A stretch of 64,000 nt of DNA, taken from Agromyces protaetiae (lineage in GTDB: Bacteria > Actinomycetota > Actinomycetes > Actinomycetales > Microbacteriaceae). The translations under genes and the position numbers were made by a program. Positions within the stretch are counted from its first letter, which is position 1. Every line of letters starts with the position of its first letter. The DNA is taken from assembly GCF_030866785.1 (NCBI RefSeq), contig NZ_CP133018.1, positions 806,001-870,000 on the forward strand, in the 5' to 3' direction. The notes under the pieces are model-generated. The model had not been told where the DNA came from and did no database searches. It saw only the letters and a program-made list of their open reading frames with translations. Shown in pieces: positions 24,658 to 32,538 of this stretch.

Positions 24658-25547
24658 TCGTCGCACTCGCGCTCTCGCCCGGCCTCGACGTCACGTACGA
24701 GGTCGATGCGCTCGCGCTGGGTGGGATCACCAGGCCGTCGGCCGTGACGCGGGTCGCGGGGGGCAAGGCCCTCAATGTCGCGCGCGCGGCGGCCGGGCTC
24801 GGCGCCGACGTGCACGCGCTCGCCGTGCTCGGCGGTCCGACGGGGGAGTGGGTCGCCGCGCTGCTCGCCGACGACGGCGTGCCCGCCACGGTGGTCGCTG
24901 GCACGGGCACGACGCGCACGTGCCTGACGATCGTCGAGGCATCCGGCGGCGCGACCAGCACCGATCTCTACGAGCCGGCCACCGAGCTCGACCGCGCGAG
25001 CTGGGCCTCGTTCGCGCGCGCCGCGCGCGATCGGGCCGCCGCGCGCCCGGGTGGGTGGTTCGCGCTGTCGGGCTCGATCCCGCGCGGTGTCCCGCTGGAC
25101 GAGCTCGCGGGCCTGCTCGTCGAGCTGCGCGCGGCGGGGGCCCGGGTCGTCGTCGACGGTTCGGGTGCCGGATTGCGGGCCACGGCAGGAGCCGCCGATC
25201 TCGTGAAGGTGAATCGGCACGAGGCTGAGGAGCTCGTCGGCGCGCCGCTCGCGACCGCGACAGAGGCCGGGCGCGCGCTGCGCGAGCGACTCGGCGTCGA
25301 CTCGGTCGTGACCGACGGCGTGTACGGGGCCGCTGCGCTGCTCGGCGGCGCCGAGCTGCTCGCCCCGCCGACCCGTCGCCCGGGCCGGTTCCCGGCGGGC
25401 AGCGGCGACGCGTTCCTCGGCGGGCTGCTCACCGCGCTCGACCGGGGCGACGCGTACGACGCCGCCCTCGCGCTCGCCGTCTCGGCCGCGGAGCGGAATG
25501 CGCACGTGCCGGGGCAGGGGCGGCTCGCGCCGGAGCCGCAAACCTAG
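24654..25547 (+). CDS. PfkB kinase of the LacC/FruK (tagatose-6-phosphate/1-phosphofructokinase) type
   Basis: 297 residues from GTG 24654 (overlapping the previous stop). The start IVALALSPGLDVTYEVDAL and AGGKALNVARAAAGLGADV are typical for LacC/FruK. The C-terminal anion-hole motif is AGSGDAFLGGLL, with Ser in place of the common Ala of GAGD. LacC makes tagatose 1,6-bisphosphate, the substrate for the class II aldolase at 17169, and so links the AgaS-like enzyme to the aldolase. Last gene of the operon. Confidence 0.82.
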   Translation: MIVALALSPGLDVTYEVDALALGGITRPSAVTRVAGGKALNVARAAAGLGADVHALAVLGGPTGEWVAALLADDGVPATVVAGTGTTRTCLTIVEASGGATSTDLYEPATELDRASWASFARAARDRAAARPGGWFALSGSIPRGVPLDELAGLLVELRAAGARVVVDGSGAGLRATAGAADLVKVNRHEAEELVGAPLATATEAGRALRERLGVDSVVTDGVYGAAALLGGAELLAPPTRRPGRFPAGSGDAFLGGLLTALDRGDAYDAALALAVSAAERNAHVPGQGRLAPEPQT

Positions 25548-25595
25548 CCGGAGTCGCTAGCGGAGCAGGGGCCGTCGCCAGAGCGCGCCCGGGGC

Positions 25596-26240
25596 TCAGC
25601 CCGCGGCGTCGACGGCCGGCGTGGGGCAGGCCTCGCCCGGCGCGACCGTGAGCTCGTAGTGCCAGATCTCGTTCGCGTAGGTCTGGCACAGTCCGTAGTC
25701 GGCGCCGTGCTCCATCAGCCAGTACGACGCGTCGGTCATGCCGACGTCGATCGCGTCACCGGTGTTGTGCGACGACGTGCCCGGCCGTTTGACGAAGCGT
25801 TCGGCCTCGGCCTCGCTGCCGTACTCCCGGACGGCGTCGTCGAACAGCCGCTGCTGGTACCCCTCGCTGCGCCAGCCGCCCGTGAGGCGCATCTCGATGC
25901 CGTCGTCGGCCGCGTCCGCGGCGGCCTGCTGCAGCGCCGTTCGGAGCTCGGGGCTGAGACCCGCGACAGCCGCGTGACCATCGTCGAACGGCGAGATCCC
26001 GAAGGCGTCGTCGATGGCGCCGTCGGCGGTCGCGGCGTCGGCGGTCGCGGCGTCGCCCGCCGTGCGGTCGCCCGCCGTGCGGTCGCCGGGCCACGGCGGG
26101 CTCATCTGCCCGGTCGCGCCGGCGACGAGCACCTGGGGCAGCGAGATGCCGGCGGTCACGACGGCGGCGCCGAGGAGCACGAGCAGGATGCCTCGGGCGG
26201 CGCGTCGGCGGCGGGGGATGAACGTACGACGGCGGTTCAT
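25596..26240 (-). CDS. M15-family (VanY-like) D-alanyl-D-alanine carboxypeptidase
   Basis: 214 residues from ATG 26240. A basic N-terminus and one membrane segment (GILLVLLGAAVVTAGISL) anchor it, with the catalytic domain outside. Zinc and catalytic motifs are WRSEGYQQRLFDD, SSHNTGDAIDVG (SxHxxGxAxD) and EIWHYEL (E...xWHxE). It trims the terminal D-Ala of peptidoglycan stems. Between membrane segment and domain lies a GDRTAGDRTAGDAATADAAT low-complexity linker coded by a 15-bp minisatellite, probably a length-variable spacer through the wall. Confidence 0.85.
   Translation of the reverse strand: MNRRRTFIPRRRRAARGILLVLLGAAVVTAGISLPQVLVAGATGQMSPPWPGDRTAGDRTAGDAATADAATADGAIDDAFGISPFDDGHAAVAGLSPELRTALQQAAADAADDGIEMRLTGGWRSEGYQQRLFDDAVREYGSEAEAERFVKRPGTSSHNTGDAIDVGMTDASYWLMEHGADYGLCQTYANEIWHYELTVAPGEACPTPAVDAAG
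26022..26081. repeat. Two adjacent 15-bp tandem repeats in the carboxypeptidase linker
   Basis: GTCGGCGGTCGCGGC twice (26022-26051) then GTCGCCCGCCGTGCG twice (26052-26081); in-frame units that encode the ATADA and GDRTA linker repeats on the minus strand. Confidence 0.85.
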
Positions 26241-26348
26241 GCTCCCACTCAACGCGCCGCGGTGTTGTCAGGGCGTCTCGGGAAATCGATACGCGCGCGA
26301 CACGTCGCGAGCCGGCGAGCCGTGAGCTGCGGGTCGTGCGCGGCGCCC

Positions 26349-27038
26349 TCAGCGGTGCTCGGCCGCCACGCGCCGTTCGAGACCTTCGAGCAGGAGGTCG
26401 AGGCCGAACTCGAACTCGGTCTGATCGTCGCACCAGCCGAGGGTCGTGTCGGGGTCATCGTGCACGACCTCGGCGAGCATGGCGGCGAGGTTCGGGGCGA
26501 AGGCGGCGAGTTGGGCGAGCTCGACCGGCGCGGGTGCGTTCGTGTCGTCGCTGAGCTCCTGGACGTACCCGTAGACCCGGCTGCCGATCGCGTGCAGGCC
26601 GTGGTGGATGAGGTCGTACGACATGCCTCCGGCGTGCATGATGCCGACGATGCCGTCGACATGGCGCGCGGCGGTCGGGCCGGGCGCGCCGCGTTCGTTC
26701 ATGATCCATGGTGCCCACGGATGCCGCAGGAGGACTCGGCGAGCCCCGAGGATGCGGGCACGGAGCGCCTCCGACCAGGTCGAGGCATCCGTCGCCTCCG
26801 GCACCGCGAACCCGCCGACCTCGTCCTCGATCTCGGCGAAGACCGCCTCGACGACCCCGTCGAGGATCGCGTTCTTGTTCGGCAGGTGATGGTAGATCGA
26901 CATCGCCTCGACGCCCAGCTCGAGCGCGAGCGCTCGCATCGTGAGCGCATCGAGACCTTGCTGATCGGCGAGCCGCAGTGCGGTGTCCAGCACGCGCTCG
27001 CGACTGAGCGGCGTGCGTTCGGCGGTCTGTGGCGGCAT
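26349..27038 (-). CDS. TetR-family repressor
   Basis: 229 residues. The HTH is TMRALALELGVEAMSIYHHLPNKNAI (given in parts: ALALELGVEAMS, IYHHLPNK), with a TetR_C-type helical ligand domain after it (HPWAPWIMNERGAPGP...). It faces the oxidoreductase gene at 27138. Three CTTAC-N3-GT(A/C)AG palindromes lie in the 99-base gap, one near its own start and two near the other gene's promoter. It probably represses both genes and is released by a lipophilic or quinone-like compound. Confidence 0.88.
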   Translation of the reverse strand: MPPQTAERTPLSRERVLDTALRLADQQGLDALTMRALALELGVEAMSIYHHLPNKNAILDGVVEAVFAEIEDEVGGFAVPEATDASTWSEALRARILGARRVLLRHPWAPWIMNERGAPGPTAARHVDGIVGIMHAGGMSYDLIHHGLHAIGSRVYGYVQELSDDTNAPAPVELAQLAAFAPNLAAMLAEVVHDDPDTTLGWCDDQTEFEFGLDLLLEGLERRVAAEHR

Positions 27039-27045
27039 GCTTCAC

Positions 27046-27058
27046 CTTACAACGTCAG
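27046..27058. promoter_or_regulatory. TetR operator O1
   Basis: CTTAC-AAC-GTCAG, seven bases upstream of the TetR start codon; one mismatch from the perfect palindrome. Confidence 0.75.
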
Positions 27059-27101
27059 GTATTTCTCCCAGGGACTGGACGCGCGGGCGCGACTGCCGTA
27101 T

Positions 27102-27128
27102 CTTACGCCGTAAGTCTTACAACGTAAG
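27102..27128. promoter_or_regulatory. TetR operators O2 and O3 in tandem
   Basis: CTTAC-GCC-GTAAG (27102-27114) and CTTAC-AAC-GTAAG (27116-27128), two perfect palindromes one base apart, 10 bases before the oxidoreductase start. The 14-base centre spacing suggests two dimers side by side. Confidence 0.85.
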
Positions 27129-27137
27129 GGAGTCGCG

Positions 27138-28166
27138 ATGTCCACCATGCCACGTTCCCGCGAAGCCATCGGCGATGCGACGGCCGAGACGATGCGCACC
27201 GCGCGAGCCGATCGATTCGGCCCGCCCGACGTCGTGCACCTCGTCGACGCTCCCAAGCCGCGGCCGGCCCCCGGCGAACTCCTCGTTCGCATCCATGCCT
27301 CGACCGTGAGCGTGGCAGATCAGCGCCTGCGCAGCCGCCGGGTCCCGCGAGGGACGCGCCTGCTCGTCACGCCGACGATCGGTCTCTTCCGGCCGCGCCT
27401 CCGCGTGCTCGGCATGGAGGCCGCCGGGGTCGTCGAGGCGGTCGGGGCAGGGGTGACGCGGTACGAGCCCGGCGACGAGGTCATCCTGATGCGCGGGGTT
27501 CGCATGGGGTGTCACGCCGAGTACGTGACCGTCGCCGAAGCCGGCGAGGTCGCGCGGAAGCCCGCGAACCTGTCGTTCGAGGAGGCCGCAGCCATCATCT
27601 TCGGCGGCCATACGGCGCTCCGCTACCTCGACCGCGTGCCGATCGTCGCAGGCACCGAGGTGCTCGTGAACGGCGCGTCCGGCTCGGTGGGCTCCGCCGT
27701 CGTGCAGCTCGCAGCCGCGCGGGGCGCGCGCGTCACCGCGGTCACGAGCGGGCGGAACGCCGAGCTCGTCCGTGGCCTGGGCGCGACCCGCGTCATCGAT
27801 TACACCCGAGAGGACTTCGCGACGGCCGGGGGTTCGATCTACGACGTGATCGTCGAGTGCGTCGGCACGGCGCCGTTCGATCGCGTCGCACTCCTCCTGC
27901 GCCCCGGCGGTGCGCTGCTGCTCGTGATCGTCGACCTGCCCGGCATGCTGGCCGCCGGCCGGCAGGCCCGCCGGAGTGGTCTGGTCGTCGATCATCGCGG
28001 TGGCGAGATGGGGGCGGCGGGCATGGCACGCCTCGCGGCGCTCGCCGAGGACGGTGTGCTCCGCCCGGTGATCGACCGGACATACGCCCTCGACGACATC
28101 GTGGACGCGCACCGCTACGTCGACTCGGGCCGCAAGCGCGGCAGCGTCGTCGTCACGCTCGCCTGA
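27138..28166 (+). CDS. Zinc-independent MDR-family NAD(P)-dependent oxidoreductase (quinone-oxidoreductase-like)
   Basis: 342 residues. The GroES-like domain starts RADRFGPPDVVHLVDAPKP; the nucleotide-binding loop is LVNGASGSVGSAVVQLAAARGA near residue 178 (GASGSVG form, i.e. zeta-crystallin/QOR type). The structural-zinc Cys cluster of alcohol dehydrogenases is absent. It reduces quinones or enones with NADPH. The facing TetR gene and the operators point to induction by the compound it detoxifies. GGGAG lies before ATG 27138. Confidence 0.85.
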   Translation: MSTMPRSREAIGDATAETMRTARADRFGPPDVVHLVDAPKPRPAPGELLVRIHASTVSVADQRLRSRRVPRGTRLLVTPTIGLFRPRLRVLGMEAAGVVEAVGAGVTRYEPGDEVILMRGVRMGCHAEYVTVAEAGEVARKPANLSFEEAAAIIFGGHTALRYLDRVPIVAGTEVLVNGASGSVGSAVVQLAAARGARVTAVTSGRNAELVRGLGATRVIDYTREDFATAGGSIYDVIVECVGTAPFDRVALLLRPGGALLLVIVDLPGMLAAGRQARRSGLVVDHRGGEMGAAGMARLAALAEDGVLRPVIDRTYALDDIVDAHRYVDSGRKRGSVVVTLA

Positions 28167-28280
28167 TCGGGGCGTCCGGGATCGGGTGGCACATTATGCC
28201 GAGATCGCATATCAGGATGCGAATATCAGGATGCATCGGGCACAATGGCCTCCGACGTGTGAGACCGGACGGGGGCGGAG

Positions 28281-28904
28281 ATGCGGCAGACGCGCGCGCG
28301 GAGGCGATGGTTCGGTGTCGTGCTGGGAGCGGCCATGTGCGCTGCGCTGGCGGCGTGCACGAGTGCGGCGGCCACGCCGCCGCGGCCGAGTGCATCGGGA
28401 GACGCGCTCCTGCCGACCGAGGCCGAACGCGCCTGGGAGCTCACGGGTTTCCCGGCTGACCAGCGCCCGCAGGTGGACCCGATCCGCGTGGTCAGCATCT
28501 TCGAGCAGCCCGAGGCGACCGCCGCATGCCTCAGGGCGGCGGGGTATCCGCGGGCCGTCGTCGTGAACGGGCGGGTCGAGCCCGGGGAGGTCGCTGAGGC
28601 GCAACTGCCCTCGCTCACACTGTCGACCTACCTCTGCGAGGCGCAGTACCCGGCCGACCCGCTGTTCGACCGGCCGCTGTCTCCCGACCAGGTCCGCACG
28701 CTCTACCGGTACCGTTCGACCGAGCAGCGGGAGTGCTTGCAGGGCCTCGGGCACGCGATCGCCGTGCCGCCGACCGAGCGCGCCTTCGTCGACGGGTACG
28801 CCGAGCACGGCGGTTGGAACCCGATGAACAGTGTTCCCGCGTTCGGCTTCGCCGGAGCCGAGGCCGCGTGCCCGGCGCTCCCCGCTGAGCTCAGCGAGCG
28901 CTGA
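28281..28904 (+). CDS. Hypothetical lipoprotein
   Basis: 207 residues. The N-terminus RRRWFGVVLGAAMCAALAAC is a lipoprotein signal with lipobox LAAC. The mature part holds four to five Cys (CLRAAGYP, YLCEAQYP, RECLQGLG, ACPAL) that may form disulfides. No domain is recognised. It stands alone. Upstream, at 28201-28235, the sequence ATATCAGGATGC occurs twice in tandem. Confidence 0.7.
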   Translation: MRQTRARRRWFGVVLGAAMCAALAACTSAAATPPRPSASGDALLPTEAERAWELTGFPADQRPQVDPIRVVSIFEQPEATAACLRAAGYPRAVVVNGRVEPGEVAEAQLPSLTLSTYLCEAQYPADPLFDRPLSPDQVRTLYRYRSTEQRECLQGLGHAIAVPPTERAFVDGYAEHGGWNPMNSVPAFGFAGAEAACPALPAELSER

Positions 28905-28948
28905 CCTCAGCGCTCCGTAGCACAGCGCGGCCGACGCAGGCAAGGCGT

Positions 28949-28964
28949 CCACGAAGCTTCGTGG
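28949..28964. terminator. Palindrome downstream of the lipoprotein gene
   Basis: CCACGAAGCTTCGTGG, a perfect 16-bp palindrome, overlapping a second one (TCGTGGCGCCACGA). 45 bases past the stop; may form a terminator stem, but there is no U-run. Confidence 0.4.
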
Positions 28965-29067
28965 CGCCACGACGAAGCGGGTAATCTCGCTACCCCAGCG
29001 AGGTCGTTCGATGATCGTGGCCGTGAGCCCCGCCGGTTGCCGTTCCCCGCACCATTGAGGAGCTGCC

Positions 29068-29736
29068 GTGAAACTGCCCACTCCCCACACCGCGGCCGAG
29101 TACCGCAAGCTTCTGCCGAAGAAGCCGCGGCTGCTCCGTGGGCCGCGGCTGCCGAAGCCCATCGACGCCACCGTCATGACGACGGCCCGCCTTCGTCTGC
29201 GTCCGTACCGCGTGGAGGACTTCCATCCGTGGTTGCGCCTGCACCGACAGCCCGACACCACCGAGTATCTGCAGTGGCCGAACGACGATCTCCGAGCGAT
29301 CCGGGAACATCTGCGGGCCAGGACCCGCCAGACCCGCCTCTGGCAGACCGACGACTTCCTGGCCCTCGCGATCGAGGTCGATGGCGAGTTCGCCGGCGAG
29401 GTCTCGCTGCACCTGCGCTCGGTCCGAGCCGGTACCCGCATGGTCGAGGTCGGCTGGGTGCTCGATCAGCGATTCACGGGCCGGGGGCTTGCGACCGAGG
29501 CGACCGGGGTGCTGCTGGACTTCGCGTTCGGCACGGTCGAGGCGCGCATCGCGACCGCGGTGATCGACCCCGGGAACGTCGCGTCGATCGCCGTCGCCGA
29601 GCGGCTGGGGTTCCAGCAGGCGTCGGCCGGGGACGGCGAGCACACCTACGCATTGCTCGCCGACCAGTCGTTCGCCCACCCGACGCGGAGCGTCGCCGCG
29701 CATCGGCTGCCCGGCCGTGCCTCGACATCCAGGTAA
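29068..29736 (+). CDS. RimJ/RimL-type GNAT acetyltransferase
   Basis: 222 residues from GTG 29068. After a ~35-residue basic N-terminus comes the GNAT_3 pattern: TARLRLRPYRVEDF, then EVGWVLDQRFTGRGLATEA (acetyl-CoA loop R-x-x-G-x-A) near residue 130, then VIDPGNVASIAVAERLGFQ. Family members acetylate protein N-termini, amino acids or antibiotics. No context gives the substrate. Confidence 0.85.
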   Translation: MKLPTPHTAAEYRKLLPKKPRLLRGPRLPKPIDATVMTTARLRLRPYRVEDFHPWLRLHRQPDTTEYLQWPNDDLRAIREHLRARTRQTRLWQTDDFLALAIEVDGEFAGEVSLHLRSVRAGTRMVEVGWVLDQRFTGRGLATEATGVLLDFAFGTVEARIATAVIDPGNVASIAVAERLGFQQASAGDGEHTYALLADQSFAHPTRSVAAHRLPGRASTSR

Positions 29737-29802
29737 CGCCGCCGTCTTGTCCGCGCGGATCCTCACGCCTATCATCGTGCTGCGCGATATGTGAACCGAG
29801 AG

Positions 29803-29817
29803 TTCGATAATCGAACA
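29803..29817. promoter_or_regulatory. Predicted IclR operator upstream of the aromatic monooxygenase
   Basis: GTTCGATAATCGAAC, a perfect 15-bp palindrome 46 bases before the monooxygenase start. It matches, with one change, the GTTCGATAATCGCAC site that I recall for the PcaU/PcaR/PobR group of IclR regulators; an IclR gene lies at 31738. Confidence 0.75.
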
Positions 29818-29862
29818 CCCGGTGTACGCATGCATGACCGCACACTGGAGTGAGGAGCATCC

Positions 29863-31770
29863 GTGCAGTTCCACCACCACGGGTACGTGTCCGGCGACCC
29901 GCGGGTCGAGCCCGCGGCGGGCGTCGGCGTGAACCGCCCAGACGAGCTGCCCGACGAGGTCGACGTGCTGATCGTCGGCTCGGGCCCGGCCGGCATGATC
30001 GCCGCGGCCCAGCTCGCGCAGTTCCCGGACGTGGTCACCCGCCTCGTCGAGCGCCGCCCCGGCCGGCTCGAGATCGGGCAGGCCGACGGCATCCAGGCGC
30101 GCAGCGTCGAGACCTTCCAAGCGTTCGGCTTCGCCGAGCGCATCACGGCCGAGGCCTACCGCATCACCGAGATGGCGTTCTGGAAGCCCGATCCCGCCGA
30201 CCCGGCGCGCATCCACCGCGCGGCCCGCGCCGTCGACGACCCGACCGGCATCAGCGAGTTCCCGCACCTCCTCGTGAACCAGGCGCGCGTGCTCGACTAC
30301 TTCGCCGAGTACGCGGTGAACTCGCCGGCGCGGGTGCGCCCCGACTACGGCTATGAGTTCACGGGGCTGCAGGTCGCCGAACACGGCGACCACCCCGTCG
30401 CGGTCACGCTCCGGCGCACCGCCGGCCCCGACGAAGGACGCGAGCGCGTCGTGCACGCCAAGTACGTGCTCGGCGCCGACGGCGCGCGCAGCCGCGTGCG
30501 CGCCGCGATCGGCTGCCACATGGCCGGCGATCAGGCGAACCACGCGTGGGGCGTGATGGACGTGCTGGCCGTCACCGACTTCCCCGACATCCGCACGAAG
30601 TGCTCGATCCAGTCCGAGGCCGGCAACATCCTGCTCATCCCGCGCGAGGGCGGCTACCTGTTCCGCATGTACGTCGACCTCGGCGAGGTCGGGGCCGACG
30701 ATCACGGCGCGGTGCGCCAGACCACGATCGAGCAGATCATCGCCAGGGCCAACGAGATCATGCACCCGTACACGCTCGATGTGCGCAACGTCGCGTGGCA
30801 CAGCGTCTACGAGGTCGGTCACCGGCTCACCGACCGGTTCGACGACGTGACGGATGTCTCGGGCGGCCGCACGCCTCGCGTCTTCATCGCCGGCGACGCG
30901 TGCCACACGCACAGCGCCAAGGCCGGCCAGGGCATGAACGTCTCGATGCAGGACGGCTGGAACCTCGCGTGGAAGCTCGGGCACGTGCTCGAGGGCCGCA
31001 GCCCCGAGTCGTTGCTGGCGACGTACTCGGCCGAGCGGCAGGTCGTCGCGCAGAACCTCATCGACTTCGACCGGACGTGGTCGACGCTCATGGCCACCAA
31101 ACCCGAGGATCTCGCCGACCCCGCCGAGCTCGAGGAGTTCTACGTGCGCACCGCCGAGTTCCCGGCCGGGTTCATGACGCAGTACACGCGGTCGCTCATC
31201 GTCGGCGACGCGGCACATCAGGCACGCGCGACGGGCTTCCCGATCGGCAAGCGCTTCAAGTCGGCCGAGGTCACCCGCGTCTGCGACGGCAACCCCGTGC
31301 ACCTCGGACACCATGCGAAGGCCGACGGCCGCTGGCGGGTGTACGTCTTCGCCGACGCCGCGCGTGCCGGTGAGGCATCCGCCGTCGCCGACCTCGCCGA
31401 CTGGCTCGCGAGTGCGCCCGACTCGCCGCTCGCAGCGACACCCGAAGAGCTCGACGCGGACGCCTGGTTCGACGTCAAGATCGTGTACCAGCAGCCGCAC
31501 ACCGAGGTCGATCTCGGCGCCGTGCCCGCGGTGTTCCTGCCGCGCAGCGGCCCCTTCGAACTCATCGACTACGAGCACGTCTACGCGGCCGACCCCGAAC
31601 ACGACATCTTCGCGGCGCGCGGCCTCGACCGCGGAGGTGCCGTCGTGGTCGTGCGGCCCGACCAGTACGTCGCGAACGTGCTGCCGCTCACGGCGACCGA
31701 CGAGCTCGCCGCGTTCTTCGACGGCGTGCACCGCGGCTCAGCCGCCGAGCGCGCCGCGGATCGTGTGTGA
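29863..31770 (+). CDS. FAD-dependent aromatic hydroxylase (3-hydroxybenzoate 4-monooxygenase-like)
   Basis: 635 residues, close to MobA-type 3-hydroxybenzoate 4-hydroxylases and phenol 2-monooxygenases. FAD sites are DVLIVGSGPAGMIAAAQLAQ near residue 35, VLGADGARSRVR near residue 203 and FIAGDACHTHSAKAGQGMN near residue 344. The C-terminal ~180 residues form the thioredoxin-like dimerisation domain (RVYVFADAA...VVVRPDQYVANVLPL). It would make protocatechuate with NADPH and O2. GTG 29863 follows GTGAGGAG. A palindromic IclR site lies upstream, and the 3' end overlaps the convergent IclR gene by 33 bases. Confidence 0.85.
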   Translation: MQFHHHGYVSGDPRVEPAAGVGVNRPDELPDEVDVLIVGSGPAGMIAAAQLAQFPDVVTRLVERRPGRLEIGQADGIQARSVETFQAFGFAERITAEAYRITEMAFWKPDPADPARIHRAARAVDDPTGISEFPHLLVNQARVLDYFAEYAVNSPARVRPDYGYEFTGLQVAEHGDHPVAVTLRRTAGPDEGRERVVHAKYVLGADGARSRVRAAIGCHMAGDQANHAWGVMDVLAVTDFPDIRTKCSIQSEAGNILLIPREGGYLFRMYVDLGEVGADDHGAVRQTTIEQIIARANEIMHPYTLDVRNVAWHSVYEVGHRLTDRFDDVTDVSGGRTPRVFIAGDACHTHSAKAGQGMNVSMQDGWNLAWKLGHVLEGRSPESLLATYSAERQVVAQNLIDFDRTWSTLMATKPEDLADPAELEEFYVRTAEFPAGFMTQYTRSLIVGDAAHQARATGFPIGKRFKSAEVTRVCDGNPVHLGHHAKADGRWRVYVFADAARAGEASAVADLADWLASAPDSPLAATPEELDADAWFDVKIVYQQPHTEVDLGAVPAVFLPRSGPFELIDYEHVYAADPEHDIFAARGLDRGGAVVVVRPDQYVANVLPLTATDELAAFFDGVHRGSAAERAADRV

Positions 31771-32538
31771 GGCGGCCGTGAGACGCTCGGCGATCTGCGC
31801 GTCGGAACGCGCGTTCGACACGTAGACGACCGCGACGGCGGCCGGCTGGCCGCTGGGCAGCACGAGCGGCACCGCCGTCGAGCGAAGCCCCTGGATGACC
31901 TCGTCGTGACTGATGGCGAAGCCCCGGGCGCGCGCCTCGTCGACGTCGGCACGCCGAGCGGCATCCAGCGCGCCCGGCCACCGGCTCTCGGGCAGCGCCG
32001 CGGCGATGGCCTTACCCGGTGCGCCGAGGCCGAACGCGTGCCGGCTTCCCGGCCGCTGCGCGACCGACGCGATCGCGTGTCGAGGCTCGACGCTCGTGAG
32101 CGTGACGACCTCGTCGGCGTCGAGCACCGCGAGGAAGCAGGTCATGCCGAGCTCGTTCGCCGCGCTCGTGAGCTCGGGCAGCGCCTCGGCCTGGAGATCG
32201 TGCGCGACGCCCGCCGCGAGCGCCGCGAGCCGGGCGCCGAGGGCGATGCGGCCCGCGGCGTCGCGCACCGTGAGCCGGTGATGCTCGAGCGTGCGCAGCA
32301 GCCGGTACGCGACCGAGCGGTGCACGCCGAGCCGGCTCGCGAGCTCATCGATGCTCAGCGGCTCACGCGCGTCGGCGAGCAGCTCGAGCATGCGGATGCC
32401 CCGGGACAGCGTCTGCGAGGGCGGCGCTGCGTCGGCGTCGGTCGCGCCGGTGCGTGTCGTGTCGGCGCTTGTCGCGTCGGTGCGTGTCGCGTCGGTGCGT
32501 GTCGCGTCGGTGCGTGTCGTGTCGGCGTCACCGGCCAT
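31738..32538 (-). CDS. IclR-family regulator
   Basis: 266 residues. After a repetitive N-terminus (TRTDATRTDATRTDAT, from a 15-bp minisatellite) comes the winged helix LSIDELASRLGVHRSVAYRLL and the IclR sensor domain with GLGAPGKAIAAALPE and STAVPLVLPSGQPAAVAVVY. It is the natural regulator of the monooxygenase (palindrome at 29803). Its start overlaps the MFS gene by 11 bases, so the exporter or importer and the regulator are co-transcribed. Confidence 0.88.
   Translation of the reverse strand: MAGDADTTRTDATRTDATRTDATSADTTRTGATDADAAPPSQTLSRGIRMLELLADAREPLSIDELASRLGVHRSVAYRLLRTLEHHRLTVRDAAGRIALGARLAALAAGVAHDLQAEALPELTSAANELGMTCFLAVLDADEVVTLTSVEPRHAIASVAQRPGSRHAFGLGAPGKAIAAALPESRWPGALDAARRADVDEARARGFAISHDEVIQGLRSTAVPLVLPSGQPAAVAVVYVSNARSDAQIAERLTAASHTIRGALGG
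32444..32518. repeat. 15-bp tandem repeat x5 at the IclR N-terminus
   Basis: Units at 32444, 32459, 32474, 32489 and 32504; the last three are identical (GCGTCGGTGCGTGTC). In frame, giving the TRTDA repeats; changes in copy number would lengthen or shorten the disordered start of the regulator. Confidence 0.85.

Noticed and set aside
21811..24666. 951-codon open frame on the minus strand opposite GH4/IlvD
   Set aside because: Antisense to two well-supported genes; Arg/Asp/His-rich composition typical of shadow frames in 70% G+C DNA; no domain recognised.
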